A stretch of DNA of 64,000 nucleotides from CBDCGJ01 sp965238305 (GTDB taxonomy: Bacteria > Pseudomonadota > Alphaproteobacteria > GCA-2731375), in the NCBI GenBank assembly GCA_965238305.1, contig CBDEHK010000001.1, positions 1,178,001 to 1,242,000 on the forward strand, in the 5' to 3' direction. This document shows positions 54,282 through 63,422 of this stretch, piece by piece; the first letter of the stretch is position 1; each line of letters starts with the position of its first letter. The notes below the pieces were generated by a model. It had not been told where the DNA came from and searched no databases. It was given only the letters and a program-made list of their open reading frames with translations. The position numbers and the translations under genes were made by a program.

Positions 54282-55574
54282 TTGGCGAATGTGGCTGTAA
54301 TTGGGTCCCAGTGGGGTGATGAGGGCAAGGGCAAAATTGTCGATTGGCTATCCGAGCGGGCCAGCGTCGTGGTCCGTTTTCAAGGTGGCCATAATGCCGG
54401 CCATACCCTGGTGATTGATGGCGAAGTTTATAAACTTAGCCTTTTACCATCCGGCATCGTGCGACCGGACAAGGTATCTGTCATCGGCAATGGCGTCGTC
54501 GTCGATCCCTGGGCGATGTTGGAAGAAATTGACCGACTGCGTCTCCAGGGTCTGCAAATTTCCCCGGCCAATTTGCGGCTGGCTTTCAATGCGTGCCTGA
54601 TCCTGCCGTTGCATCGCGAATTGGATACCCTGCGCGAAGGCAATGGCGGTGCTGGCGCCATTGGCACGACCAAACGCGGCATTGGCCCGGCCTACGAAGA
54701 CAAAGTCGGCCGTCGCGCCGTTCGGGTTGGCGATTTGGCAGATTTGTCAACCTTGAATGAAAAAATCGACCGGCTGTTGGCACACCATGATCCGTTGCGC
54801 CGGGGCATGGAACAGACGCCCATCGATAAAGCGGAGTTGTACCAGAAGTTGGCGGATGTGGCGCCCGAAATTTTGCCTTTTGCCAGCAATGTTTGGCGCG
54901 AACTGGATGCAGCGCGGCGGCGCGGTGAACGGATATTGTTCGAAGGCGCGCAAGGGACCATGCTGGACATCGACCACGGCACCTATCCCTACGTCACCTC
55001 CTCCAACATGATAGCCGGTCAGGCAGCGGTCGGCTCCGGCATGGGCCCGGATGCCATCGATTTTGTCCTTGGCATCACCAAAGCCTATACCACGCGGGTC
55101 GGAAACGGCCCATTTCCAACCGAATTGCTGGATGATGTGGGTCAACGTTTGGGCGAGCGCGGCCATGAATTTGGTACGGTGACCGGCAGGCAACGACGCT
55201 GCGGTTGGTTCGATGCAGTGATGGTGCGCCAGGCGGTGACGGTTGGCGGTATCCACGGGATCGCGCTTACCAAACTTGATGTGCTGGATGGGTTCGATGA
55301 GCTGAAGATCTGTGTGGCCTATGATCTGGATGGCGAACGCCTGGACTATTTCCCGTTAGAGCCGATTGCGCAGTCACGGGTCAAGCCGATCTATGAGAGC
55401 GTGCCTGGTTGGTCCGAAAGTACTGAAGGTGCCCGTACATTCTCCGAATTGCCGGCAGCTGCAGTGAAATATGTTGTGCGAGTGGAGGAACTTATCGGCG
55501 CTTCGGTATCGCTTGTATCGACCAGCCCCGAACGCGACGATACCATTCTAATGCGCGATCCGTTCGCCGATTAG
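54282..55574 (+). CDS. purA: Adenylosuccinate synthetase
   Basis: A 430-residue GTP-dependent enzyme joining IMP and aspartate in AMP synthesis. It starts at TTG after GAGGGAG. Motifs: VIGSQWGDEGKGKIVD, GGHNAGHTLV (catalytic Asp and His), GTTKRGIGPAYEDK, LFEGAQGTMLDIDHGTYP and the GTP base-binding TKLDVLDG. Confidence 0.97.
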   Translation: MANVAVIGSQWGDEGKGKIVDWLSERASVVVRFQGGHNAGHTLVIDGEVYKLSLLPSGIVRPDKVSVIGNGVVVDPWAMLEEIDRLRLQGLQISPANLRLAFNACLILPLHRELDTLREGNGGAGAIGTTKRGIGPAYEDKVGRRAVRVGDLADLSTLNEKIDRLLAHHDPLRRGMEQTPIDKAELYQKLADVAPEILPFASNVWRELDAARRRGERILFEGAQGTMLDIDHGTYPYVTSSNMIAGQAAVGSGMGPDAIDFVLGITKAYTTRVGNGPFPTELLDDVGQRLGERGHEFGTVTGRQRRCGWFDAVMVRQAVTVGGIHGIALTKLDVLDGFDELKICVAYDLDGERLDYFPLEPIAQSRVKPIYESVPGWSESTEGARTFSELPAAAVKYVVRVEELIGASVSLVSTSPERDDTILMRDPFAD

Positions 55575-55609
55575 GGACGTGGTATAGGGCATATTTGGAA
55601 GGGGCCGTC

Positions 55610-56329
55610 GTGAATAGAAACGTTGATGAGAATGGCTGGCTAAGTTCCGCACAAGCTTGGATCGATAGGATGCCGGAAGCGGGAGATTTTGCCCGAAAGT
55701 ACATTCTTGACCACATCATGATTGAGCGTGCATTGGACGCCGAACCCCAAACCGCGCTGGATATCGGATGTGGTGAAGGACGTTTCTGCCGAATGCTGAG
55801 AAAATACAGCATTCAGGCCATAGGCATCGATCCTGTGGAACCCATGATACGGCAATGCCAACAGCAGGATCCAGATGGAACGTACATTTCTGCATTTGCC
55901 GAGAATTTGCCTTTTGAAGATGCGTGTTTTGACCTTGCCGTCTTTTATCTCAGCCTAATTGATATTGACGATGTCCATGCGGCAGTTGGAGAGGCAGAGC
56001 GGGTGCTGCGCCCGGGCGGTAGATTGCTGATCGCTAATCTCACCAGTTTTTTCACCTCCAATGGCACAATTGGCTGGATCACGGGTGACGATGGTAATCG
56101 ATATCATCCTTTGGGTACCTATCTTGAATAAAAAGCAGATTGGGTTGAGTGGGATGGGCTACGTGTCCGCAACTGGCATCGACCATTGTCTTTCTACATG
56201 TCAATATTGCTCGATGCGGGACTTACGCTAACTTACTTTGATGAACCTGGTCCCATCGGCGGTCCACTACATCAAGTTGAGAAGTATAAACACACGCCAT
56301 TTACTATGCTGATGGAGTGGAAAAAGTAA
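55610..56329 (+). pseudogene. SAM-dependent methyltransferase gene broken by an in-frame stop
   Basis: A methyltransferase with SAM-binding motif I ALDIGCGEGRFCRMLR, motif II AIGIDPVEPMI, FAENLPFEDACFDLAVFYLS and VLRPGGRLLIANL. The frame stops at TAA 56129-56131 after GTYLE. The same frame then continues without further stops to TAA 56327, reading KADWVEWDGLRVRNWHRPLS, then SILLDAGLTLTYFDEPGP and MLMEWKK. These are the usual C-terminal segments of this family. One nonsense change therefore splits an otherwise intact gene of 239 codons. A truncated 173-residue product is possible. GTG 55610 follows GGAAGGGG. Confidence 0.8.
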
Positions 56330-56556
56330 TTTTAAGCTGCGTATGATCATTTTACGGAAATTCGATACTCTTGCGACATGGCCATCGAATCAATTCGGGC
56401 GCAGTCTCCAGTCTATCGGTCGACACGGTAATTAGTCCTTCTGAACTTTGTTTGTCTCTGAATGCGGATTTGGATGCACTCAACACTGTCATTCCAAATA
56501 ATTCGGGAAATTGTTGAATTTCTGAGGTCTGAATCCAAAAGTTCAACGCCGCCTTG

Positions 56557-57267
56557 TTAAGACGACAACTCAGTCAAGCGGTCAATAATGTAAGTCGGCT
56601 GGTGATCGCTTTCCCGGAGCAAATTTTCGCGTTCCCGCCCGTTGGTGATCCAGATGGAATCCATCCCGACGCCGGCGGCCCCGCCGACATCGCGCTTGAG
56701 ATTATCGCCCACGTAGATGGCCTCCTTTGCCGTGCAATCGAACATTTTCAATGCCTGTAGGAAAAGGGCAGGCGACGGTTTGACATGTCGGCCATCAGAC
56801 GAAAACACCATGTGTTCGAACAGACCTAAGATATCTGTGGTTCGAAACGCGTCGAGATAGAGGTCCTTGGTCGACCAGATGTCGCTGATGACGCCGAGAG
56901 GATGGGTTTTTCGTAAAACCCGAAGGGTCTCTGCATAGACCGCCGGCACGTAACCGACTTCATGAGCGGCGAAAGTTTGTTCCAATAGATCGGTTTTGGA
57001 ATTTTTGCCGGCAACGATCTGAATTGCTTCGCGCAGGCTTGGGAAGTTCTGCCAGTAGGCCGGATCACGATACCGCGGCAGCATATAGTCAACGATACCG
57101 CGAATGATAGTGTCGACTGTCTTATCGTCCAGACCATCGCCGCCCAATAATCGATAAGTGGCGCCGAAATCTTCGTTCGGGCCAAAACGATCCTGCCCGA
57201 ACATGAAAGTACCGTTCACGTCGAGTAGAATAACTTTGTACGGACTGAGGTCGATCGGCGCGATCAA
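56557..57267 (-). CDS. HAD family hydrolase with Asn in motif I
   Basis: A 236-residue HAD hydrolase. Motif I is LLDVNGTFMF, where the second Asp (general acid) of DxD is replaced by Asn. The later motifs are normal: GVISDIWSTKDLY, KPSPALFLQALK (Lys) and IYVGDNLKRDVGGAAGVGM. Such Asn forms exist among HAD proteins and may act on different chemistry or be weak phosphatases. It overlaps rpoH by 4 bp, so it is co-expressed with the heat-shock sigma factor. Confidence 0.82.
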   Translation of the reverse strand: MIAPIDLSPYKVILLDVNGTFMFGQDRFGPNEDFGATYRLLGGDGLDDKTVDTIIRGIVDYMLPRYRDPAYWQNFPSLREAIQIVAGKNSKTDLLEQTFAAHEVGYVPAVYAETLRVLRKTHPLGVISDIWSTKDLYLDAFRTTDILGLFEHMVFSSDGRHVKPSPALFLQALKMFDCTAKEAIYVGDNLKRDVGGAAGVGMDSIWITNGRERENLLRESDHQPTYIIDRLTELSS

Positions 57268-58172
57268 GACAAGCGCTGATCGAGGGCCATTTTTCGTACC
57301 GCTTTTTGCAGCTTGTCGAAGGCGCGGACTTCGATCTGACGGACCCGCTCACGGCTGATGTCATAAACCTTGGACAGATCTTCCAAAGTCGATGGATCTT
57401 CACTCAGGCGGCGCTCGGTCAGGATATGCTGTTCCCGCTCGTTCAGGGTCTTCAAAGCTTCCATCAGCATTTGCTTGCGGTTATCGAATTCCTGATCCTC
57501 GGCAAGTTGGGTTTCTTGATCGACACTGTCGTCGACCAGCCAATCCATCCATTCCCCTTCACTATCGGCGCGCATCGGCGCATTCAGCGAATTGTCATGG
57601 GCGGCCAGACGGCGGTTCATGCTGACGACGTCTTTTTCTGGGACATTCAGGCGTTCGGCAATGGTTTTTACATTGTCAGGATGCAAATCACCTTCTTCGA
57701 CCGCTTTGATCTGGTTTTTGACCTTACGCAGATTGAAAAAAAGTTTCTTTTGCGCCGCCGTGGTGCCCATTTTCACCAGCGACCAGGAACGCAAGATATA
57801 TTCCTGCATGTTGGCCCGGATCCACCACATCGCATAAGTTGCCAGGCGGAAACCGCGTTCCGGCTCAAACCGCTTCACCGCCTGCATCAGTCCAATATTG
57901 CCTTCGGAAATAAGTTCGGCGACCGGTAAGCCATAGCCGCGATATCCCATGGCAATCTTCGCCACCAGACGCAGGTGGCTGGTCACCAATTGATGCGCCG
58001 CATCCAGGTCTTCATGTTCACGCCAGCGTTCCGCTAGCATATATTCGGTTTCATGCTCCAACATCGGGAATTTACGGATTTCCTGGAGATAGCTCGACAG
58101 GCTGCCATCTGGGCTGAGGGCAGGGATATTACCGATTTTGGCGCTTGACGTCGTTGTCGTTGCATTTGACAT
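57264..58172 (-). CDS. rpoH: RNA polymerase sigma factor RpoH (sigma-32)
   Basis: A 302-residue heat-shock sigma factor. Region 2 shows LVAKIAMGYRGYGLPVAELI, GLMQAVKRFEPERGFRLATY and AMWWIRANMQEYILRSWSLV. The RpoH box KKLFFNLRKVK marks it apart from other sigma factors. Region 4 helix-turn-helix is TLEDLSKVYDISRERVRQIE. It should drive hsp20 at 10148, whose leader has a matching promoter. A near-consensus vegetative promoter lies upstream. Confidence 0.97.
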   Translation of the reverse strand: MSNATTTTSSAKIGNIPALSPDGSLSSYLQEIRKFPMLEHETEYMLAERWREHEDLDAAHQLVTSHLRLVAKIAMGYRGYGLPVAELISEGNIGLMQAVKRFEPERGFRLATYAMWWIRANMQEYILRSWSLVKMGTTAAQKKLFFNLRKVKNQIKAVEEGDLHPDNVKTIAERLNVPEKDVVSMNRRLAAHDNSLNAPMRADSEGEWMDWLVDDSVDQETQLAEDQEFDNRKQMLMEALKTLNEREQHILTERRLSEDPSTLEDLSKVYDISRERVRQIEVRAFDKLQKAVRKMALDQRLS

Positions 58173-58234
58173 TTGATTTCAATACTCCCCCTAAAACTTG
58201 AATTTAGCCACAAATTCGGGCTCATTGTCCCGAA

Positions 58235-58263
58235 ATGATACGCTTATTCGCGTCGATTGTCAA
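58235..58263 (-). promoter_or_regulatory. Sigma-70-type promoter for rpoH
   Basis: On the minus strand TTGACA (58258-58263), exactly 17 bases, then TATCAT (58235-58240), about 62 bp before the rpoH ATG. It lies between rpoH and rluD, which is itself transcribed toward it. Confidence 0.7.
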
Positions 58264-58288
58264 TATACCTGAGTAATTTAGTCGGGTT

Positions 58289-59290
58289 CTATAGCTTGGT
58301 ATGTTTGAGGATTGTTGAGATGAGGTTCACCATGTCATATGGGGTTTCTTTCTCAAATCTCAAGTCTTCACCGGTCACAGGATGGTGAAATCCCAGCACC
58401 GCCGCATGCAAGGCTTGGCGGGGAAATTGCCTTAACGCCGTGCTTAAGGCGCTTGGCACTTCGGCAGGCAGAGAATAATTCGTTCGTCCATAAAGCGGAT
58501 CGCCAACAACAGCGTGGTTGCGGTGGGACATATGGACGCGGATCTGGTGGGTACGTCCGGTCTCCAGGATGCATTCCACTTCCGAAACCAGATTACCGTA
58601 TGGTTGTATTAAGCGATAATGGGTGATCGCGCGTTTTCCATTGGTCCTGACAATCGCCATTTTTTTGCGCTGCACCGGATGGCGGCCGATATCGCCTTCA
58701 ATCACACCGCTGGATGGCGACGGCAAACCCCAAACAAGGGCCCGATAGGCGCGTTCCAATCGATGTTTGGCGAATAATTTGGCCAAACCATGATGGGCTT
58801 GATCATTTTTTGCCGCGACCATGACGCCGCTGGTATCTTTGTCCAGGCGATGGACAATGCCCGGCCGGCGTACTCCCCCGATCCCGGACAAACTATCGCC
58901 GCAGTGATACAGCAACGCATTGACCAGAGTGCCGGAATAATTCCCAGGCGCGGGATGCACCACCAAGCCGGGCGGCTTGTTGATCACGATCAGATGATCA
59001 TCTTCGAACATGACGTCCAGCGGGATGTCTTCAGGTTGTGGCGTGGCGTCTTCGGCCGGGGGAATTTTAATCGACAATTCAGTTCCCGGTTTGACCCGGT
59101 GCGAGGGGTTCGATATCGTCGCACCCTGAACTTGCACATGACCTAGTTTGATGAGTGATTTTAGCCGCATGCGTGACATATCCGGCAGTTGCATGGCCAA
59201 GTATCGATCCAGGCGCACGCCATCATCCGCGGCGGAAACGGTAAACTGAAAAATGTCTAATTCTGATTCTGAAACTGATTCTGGCGACAT
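58289..59290 (-). CDS. rluD: 23S rRNA pseudouridine synthase, RluD family
   Basis: About 333 residues. The N-terminal S4 RNA-binding domain is GVRLDRYLAMQLPDMSRMRLKSLIK, in parts RLDRYLA and SRMRLKSLIKLGHV. The catalytic domain has VINKPPGLVVHPAPGN, the active-site Asp in GIVHRLDKDTSG and LETGRTHQIRVHM. It modifies helix 69 uridines of 23S rRNA. The start at 59290 is provisional and overlaps the start of the divergent gene at 59253 by 38 bp; the long upstream frame is not family-like. Confidence 0.93.
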   Translation of the reverse strand: MSPESVSESELDIFQFTVSAADDGVRLDRYLAMQLPDMSRMRLKSLIKLGHVQVQGATISNPSHRVKPGTELSIKIPPAEDATPQPEDIPLDVMFEDDHLIVINKPPGLVVHPAPGNYSGTLVNALLYHCGDSLSGIGGVRRPGIVHRLDKDTSGVMVAAKNDQAHHGLAKLFAKHRLERAYRALVWGLPSPSSGVIEGDIGRHPVQRKKMAIVRTNGKRAITHYRLIQPYGNLVSEVECILETGRTHQIRVHMSHRNHAVVGDPLYGRTNYSLPAEVPSALSTALRQFPRQALHAAVLGFHHPVTGEDLRFEKETPYDMVNLISTILKHTKL

Positions 59291-59624
59291 AAAACCACAT
59301 TGGACCGAAAACACTCGGATCATCAAGATGATGATTTGGGTGATGAGCATTTTGTTGGTTGCCGGCCTGATTGCGTTGGTCGTCGGCATGGCACGCACGG
59401 CCAAAAATATGGGCAAAGAGGATACCGGTGTCCCGACAAAGATGCACGATATCGGGACGCATGAAGTCACTTTGCCGCCCGGCAGTCGGCTGATTTCAAC
59501 CGCGGTGGACCGGGGGCGGATTTTTCTCACGCTCGATGTCAGTGGCAAACAAATCATCTTGATTCTAGATGCCGTCTCAGGCGCAGAACTTGGCCGCCTA
59601 GAGCTTGTTCCGGAGGCGGAATAA
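59253..59624 (+). CDS. Small bitopic membrane protein (DUF6476-like)
   Basis: A 123-residue protein. It has an acidic N terminus, one membrane helix (about 28-48, WVMSILLVAGLIALVVGMA), then a soluble domain with LPPGSRLISTAVDRGRIFLTLD and IILILDAVSGAELGRLEL. Alphaproteobacteria often carry a DUF6476 protein divergent from rluD; role unknown. The stop overlaps the start of the JAMM gene (TAATG). Confidence 0.7.
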   Translation: MSNSDSETDSGDIKPHWTENTRIIKMMIWVMSILLVAGLIALVVGMARTAKNMGKEDTGVPTKMHDIGTHEVTLPPGSRLISTAVDRGRIFLTLDVSGKQIILILDAVSGAELGRLELVPEAE

Positions 59625-60052
59625 TGCCCGCGGCGGTCGCTATCTCGAAAACCGATGTGCGGATGTTGCAAAAACTAGCAAAAGCGAGCTTTCCATTCGA
59701 AGCCTGTGCCTTGTTGGTCGGTGAAAACATGGGTGATGTGATTAGGGTAACAGGCATCGCAGCGGCGGAGAATGTTGCGGCAAATCCGGCCCGCGAATTT
59801 GAAATCGATCCGCAATTGATTTTACGGCTGCAAAAGGATATGCGGGACAGCGAACAAGAAATCGTCGGGGTTTTCCATTCTCATCCAACCGCCAGCGCGA
59901 TGCCCTCGGAGACCGATTTGTCACGCGCTTGGTATCCGGATTTTGTCTGGCTCATCGCCTCGGTGCCGGGCGGCCGGATCGAGGAAACGAAGGCACACCG
60001 CCTAATACCGTGCGGCGACAAATTTGAAGAACTAGATTTGCAGGTAAAGTGA
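59624..60052 (+). CDS. M67 family (JAMM) metallopeptidase
   Basis: A 142-residue JAMM-domain zinc protein. The full motif is visible: Glu26 in PFEACALL, then His85, His87, Ser95 and Asp98 in FHSHPTASAMPSETD. Bacterial M67 proteins often cut ubiquitin-like sulfur carriers or cysteine adducts in thiamine, molybdopterin or cysteine pathways. No such carrier gene lies next to it. Confidence 0.88.
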   Translation: MPAAVAISKTDVRMLQKLAKASFPFEACALLVGENMGDVIRVTGIAAAENVAANPAREFEIDPQLILRLQKDMRDSEQEIVGVFHSHPTASAMPSETDLSRAWYPDFVWLIASVPGGRIEETKAHRLIPCGDKFEELDLQVK

Positions 60053-60066
60053 GACGGAGTATATAG

Positions 60067-61095
60067 ATGGCGAAATTTTCCAGTGATAATGCGTCCGGCA
60101 TCTGTCCGGAAATCATGACGGCACTGCAGGCCGCCAACGAAGGCGATGCCATGGCCTATGGCAACGATGCGATCACGGCACGGGCGGAACACGCCATCGC
60201 CGATCTGTTTGAAACCAACTGCCGCGTCTTTCCAGTCGCCACTGGGACAATCGCCAACTGCTTGGCTTTGACCGCGATCAGCAAGCCTTATGGGGCGATT
60301 TTCTGCCATGAAAACTCTCATATCGATGTCGATGAATGCGGCGGTCCGGAATTTTTTTCAGGCGGTGCGAAATTACGACCGTTGGCCGGCGACAAGGCAA
60401 AATTCAGCGCCGACACGCTTGACCGAGCGATCGCCAATTCCGGCATCGGTGGGGTGCACCATTCGCAAGCCACCGGCGTCTCGCTGACCCAGGCGACCGA
60501 ATTGGGCACCGTCTATAGCTTGGATGAGGTGCGCGCGATTGGCGAAGTCGCGCACAAATATGATCTGCATTACCACATGGATGGCGCCCGCTTCGCCAAT
60601 GCCGTGGCGACCCTAGGCTGCAGCGCGGCAGAGGCAACCTGGAAACAAGGGGTCGACGTGATGTCCTTCGGGGCGACAAAAAACGGCGCCCTGGCGGCGG
60701 AAGCAGTGATCTTCTTCAACCAGGCCTTGGCCGATGGGTTTGAATATCATCGCAAACGGGCGGGCCAGTTATTCTCGAAAATGCGCTTTGTTTCGGCCCA
60801 ATTGGAAGCCTATGTCGCGGACGATCTGTGGCTCAGGAATGCCGGTCATGCCAACGACCAGGCACAAGTTTTGGCCGCGGCCCTACGATCGGCTACGGCT
60901 GGTGAACTTTATGCCCCGGTCGAAGGCAATCAGGTGTTCATCACCCTGCCGGCGCTGACCATCGAGGCGCTGCATCAAGCTGGCGTCCAGTGTCACCGTT
61001 GGGAAGGGGACACAGTGCGTTTTGTTACCTCTTTCAATACCAGTGACGATGCCATCGATCAGGTTATCAAAATCGCCGGCCGCGACGCCGCTTGA
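60067..61095 (+). CDS. ltaE: Low-specificity threonine aldolase
   Basis: A 342-residue PLP enzyme that cleaves beta-hydroxy amino acids to glycine and an aldehyde. It starts KFSSDNASGICPEIMTAL. It has YGNDAITARAEHAIADLFE, HENSHIDVDECGGPEF, YHMDGARFANAV (PLP Asp) and the Lys in DVMSFGATKNGALAAEAV. It lies 14 bp after the JAMM gene and upstream of tRNA-Glu. Confidence 0.92.
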   Translation: MAKFSSDNASGICPEIMTALQAANEGDAMAYGNDAITARAEHAIADLFETNCRVFPVATGTIANCLALTAISKPYGAIFCHENSHIDVDECGGPEFFSGGAKLRPLAGDKAKFSADTLDRAIANSGIGGVHHSQATGVSLTQATELGTVYSLDEVRAIGEVAHKYDLHYHMDGARFANAVATLGCSAAEATWKQGVDVMSFGATKNGALAAEAVIFFNQALADGFEYHRKRAGQLFSKMRFVSAQLEAYVADDLWLRNAGHANDQAQVLAAALRSATAGELYAPVEGNQVFITLPALTIEALHQAGVQCHRWEGDTVRFVTSFNTSDDAIDQVIKIAGRDAA

Positions 61096-61138
61096 CCTTC
61101 GTCGGCGCGCCGGCTACTAGATTGCAACGCACCGCCAA

Positions 61139-61214
61139 GGCCCCATCGTCTAGCGGTCCAGGACGCCGGCCTCTCACGCCGGAAACGGGGGTTCGATTCC
61201 CCCTGGGGTCACCA
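61139..61214 (+). tRNA. tRNA-Glu (CTC anticodon)
   Basis: A 76-nt cloverleaf with encoded CCA. The acceptor arms GGCCCCA and TGGGGTC pair (one G-T). The anticodon stem CCGGC/GCCGG holds loop CTCTCAC, anticodon CTC. The T arm GGGGG TTCGATT CCCCC is perfect. The gap 61215-61604 downstream (390 bp) shows no gene and no clear terminator hairpin. Confidence 0.95.
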
Positions 61215-61604
61215 AGAATGTCCATGTTTTGGTTGCGTTTTCGTTTGAGCTTTCATTTGCCGAGTTTAGACTTTTTTGTTCGGTGTATTCGGAAGATTCC
61301 ATTTCCTTAAACGCAGTAGCGATAGTGAATTGGCGCGATTGCTAAAACGTTGTTCGGATTCATCATTCCAGGGGTCTGGCTTTGCGGGGCGAGTACCTCA
61401 CCATTTGCGTGATCCGGGGTTAATCTCGCCGCTAGGGTCAATTTCCATAACCTCAAAAACAGCAAAAATGACTCTCGTGCAAGCGGTTTCCGAATGCTAA
61501 TATGCAAACCCAGGATTGCAATAACAACCGGGATTTAGATATGCCGCGCTGAATGACCGAAAATCCCTGCCCGATCACCTTTATTGTATTTTCCGCAGGA
61601 TGCC

Positions 61605-63422
61605 ATGGCAGAATGGTTAAAATTGTTGATGGAGTGGACACCAGTTCCCGCACAATGGGCCGTTATTGCCTTCGGTCTGTTGTTTATCGCGACAAAGACC
61701 ATCGGTTCAGATGACCTGAAAGCCGAAATCAGTCTGTATCTACAGGGCGATTATCAGAAAAGCTGGTCGCAAAACTTTAGGGACTGGTTTGACAGTATCT
61801 TCGGGGAAAAACACCTAAGCCTGAAATGTATTATCAGATCAGCTCTTGCCTCCCTTATTGGCGTCGTTGCCTTGTACTGGTTTTTTACCTGGCAATTGGG
61901 CGAACGTCCAGGCGCGCCGCTTCCGCTTTTTGAGATCATTATTATCGGACTGAGCGTAAATGTCATCGCAGATTATACCTCCCTGCGCCAAAGTCGTTGG
62001 TTCCTGCGCTTTGTTCCGGTCTGGGAAATGTACTTCGGCGCCGCATGGGGAATGGTTGCGTCCGGGCTATTATGGCTGATATTCGATATCGTTCTGAGTG
62101 CGGTCATTATACTTACCGCTCTCTACCTCTATTTTTATGCCTATCCATTTCTTAGCGGAACCCCCATTGACATTCCGAGTTGGGGGCAACTATTCGGTAT
62201 CTACAGTGTCTATGCGATCTTTTTATACTCCTCATTTCTGACGACGATCTGGGCCGTATTGTTTTTTCTTTCTGTTGCAACAATGCGGATTACCAGGGGG
62301 ATATTTAGCTCCCGGTTTTTCAGCGCCGGAAATTATCCTTTGGTTTTATTCAGCTTTATCTGCGCCGCCTGGGTGTACTTGCTTGTGCTCGGGTTTCAGG
62401 GGCTTCAAAAACAAGGACTTCTTGATGATCTGCTTTGTCAGCAAGATGCGAAAGTCTGTGTTGCCCAGTCCAAATTAACCGGGGATGATAATAAGGCTCT
62501 TGATTATCTGTCCAGGGCCTGTCTCCGCGGTTCTACGGAGTTATGCATGGATAGCGCCCTTAAATACTATGAAGGGGATGATAGTAAAGCTGCAGAACTC
62601 TGGGCTAAAGCCTGTGACGGCGGCAATGCCCGGGGCTGTACCAGTCTCGGATTTATGTATGATAAAGGCGTGGGTGTTGATCAGGACAACACGAAGGCTG
62701 CCGCCTTTTACAAGCAGGGCTGTGATGGCGGCAATGCCTGGGGCTGTACCAATCTCGGATGGTTGTATAGAGATGGCCGGGGTGTTGATCAGAGCGACAC
62801 AATGGCTGTCGCCCTTTCCAAACAGGCTTGTGACGGCGGTAGTGCCCGGGGCTGTACCAATCTCGGATGGATCTATAGAGATGGCCGGGGTGTTGATCAG
62901 AGCGACACAATGGCTGTCGCCTTTTCCAAACAGGGCTGTGACGGCGTCGATGCCCGGGGCTGTAACAATCTTGGATTGATGTATGAAGAAGGCCGGGGTG
63001 TTGATCAGAGTGAGACAATGGCTGTCGCCCTTTACAATCAGGCTTGTGACGGCGGCGATGACATGGGCTGCTCCAATCTTGGTTTTATGTCTGATAAAGG
63101 CCGGGGTGTCGATCAGGACAACACAAAGGCTGCCACCCTTTACAAACAAGGCTGTGATCGCGGCAATGCCTGGGGCTGTACCAATCTCGGATGGATGTAT
63201 AGAAATGGCTCGGGTGTTTATCAGAGCGACACAAGGGCTGTCGCCCTATTCAAACGGGGCTGTGACGGCGGGGATGCTTCGGGCTGTACCGATCTCGGAG
63301 TGATGTATAGAAATGGCTGGGGTGTTGATCAAGACCACACTAGGGCTGTCGCCCTCTACAAAAAGGCTTGTGATGGCGGCAATGCTGAAGGATGCAAATA
63401 TTTAAAGAAAATTAGTCCGTGA
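61605..63422 (+). CDS. Membrane protein with cysteine-paired Sel1 repeats
   Basis: A 605-residue protein. The N-terminal 270 residues hold about six hydrophobic segments and match the stand-alone protein at 27011: FD..FG.K.LS (62-72), RSA.AS (78-83), N.I.DY (119-124), FLYS.F.T.IW (206-215). After residue 290 come Sel1-like helical repeats of exactly 36 residues, each with Cys-Asp-Gly-Gly and a second Cys seven or so residues later, then GVDQ..T.A..... The Cys pairs recall the disulfide-bonded repeats of Helicobacter Hcp proteins and suggest a periplasmic location. ATG 61605 follows AGGA. Function unknown; repeat proteins of this type bind other proteins. Confidence 0.8.
   Translation: MAEWLKLLMEWTPVPAQWAVIAFGLLFIATKTIGSDDLKAEISLYLQGDYQKSWSQNFRDWFDSIFGEKHLSLKCIIRSALASLIGVVALYWFFTWQLGERPGAPLPLFEIIIIGLSVNVIADYTSLRQSRWFLRFVPVWEMYFGAAWGMVASGLLWLIFDIVLSAVIILTALYLYFYAYPFLSGTPIDIPSWGQLFGIYSVYAIFLYSSFLTTIWAVLFFLSVATMRITRGIFSSRFFSAGNYPLVLFSFICAAWVYLLVLGFQGLQKQGLLDDLLCQQDAKVCVAQSKLTGDDNKALDYLSRACLRGSTELCMDSALKYYEGDDSKAAELWAKACDGGNARGCTSLGFMYDKGVGVDQDNTKAAAFYKQGCDGGNAWGCTNLGWLYRDGRGVDQSDTMAVALSKQACDGGSARGCTNLGWIYRDGRGVDQSDTMAVAFSKQGCDGVDARGCNNLGLMYEEGRGVDQSETMAVALYNQACDGGDDMGCSNLGFMSDKGRGVDQDNTKAATLYKQGCDRGNAWGCTNLGWMYRNGSGVYQSDTRAVALFKRGCDGGDASGCTDLGVMYRNGWGVDQDHTRAVALYKKACDGGNAEGCKYLKKISP
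62613..63368 (+). repeat. Seven tandem 108-bp repeats encoding Sel1 units
   Basis: Units begin at 62613, 62721, 62829, 62937, 63045, 63153 and 63261, each TGTGA..GCG, with a partial eighth at 63369. There is no insertion or deletion between units. Neighbouring units share long identical stretches, for example GGGGTGTTGATCAGAGCGAC in three units, so the array expanded recently and may vary in copy number. Confidence 0.9.

Noticed and set aside
58289..59671. 460-codon reading of rluD
   Set aside because: The first 127 codons are antisense to the small membrane protein gene and unlike any pseudouridine synthase N terminus.
62541..63149. Minus-strand 202-codon repeat-containing frame
   Set aside because: It is the antisense reading of the 108-bp Sel1 repeats, so its periodicity is inherited.
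62613..63368. CRISPR array
   Set aside because: The 108-bp units are continuous coding repeats with no spacers.
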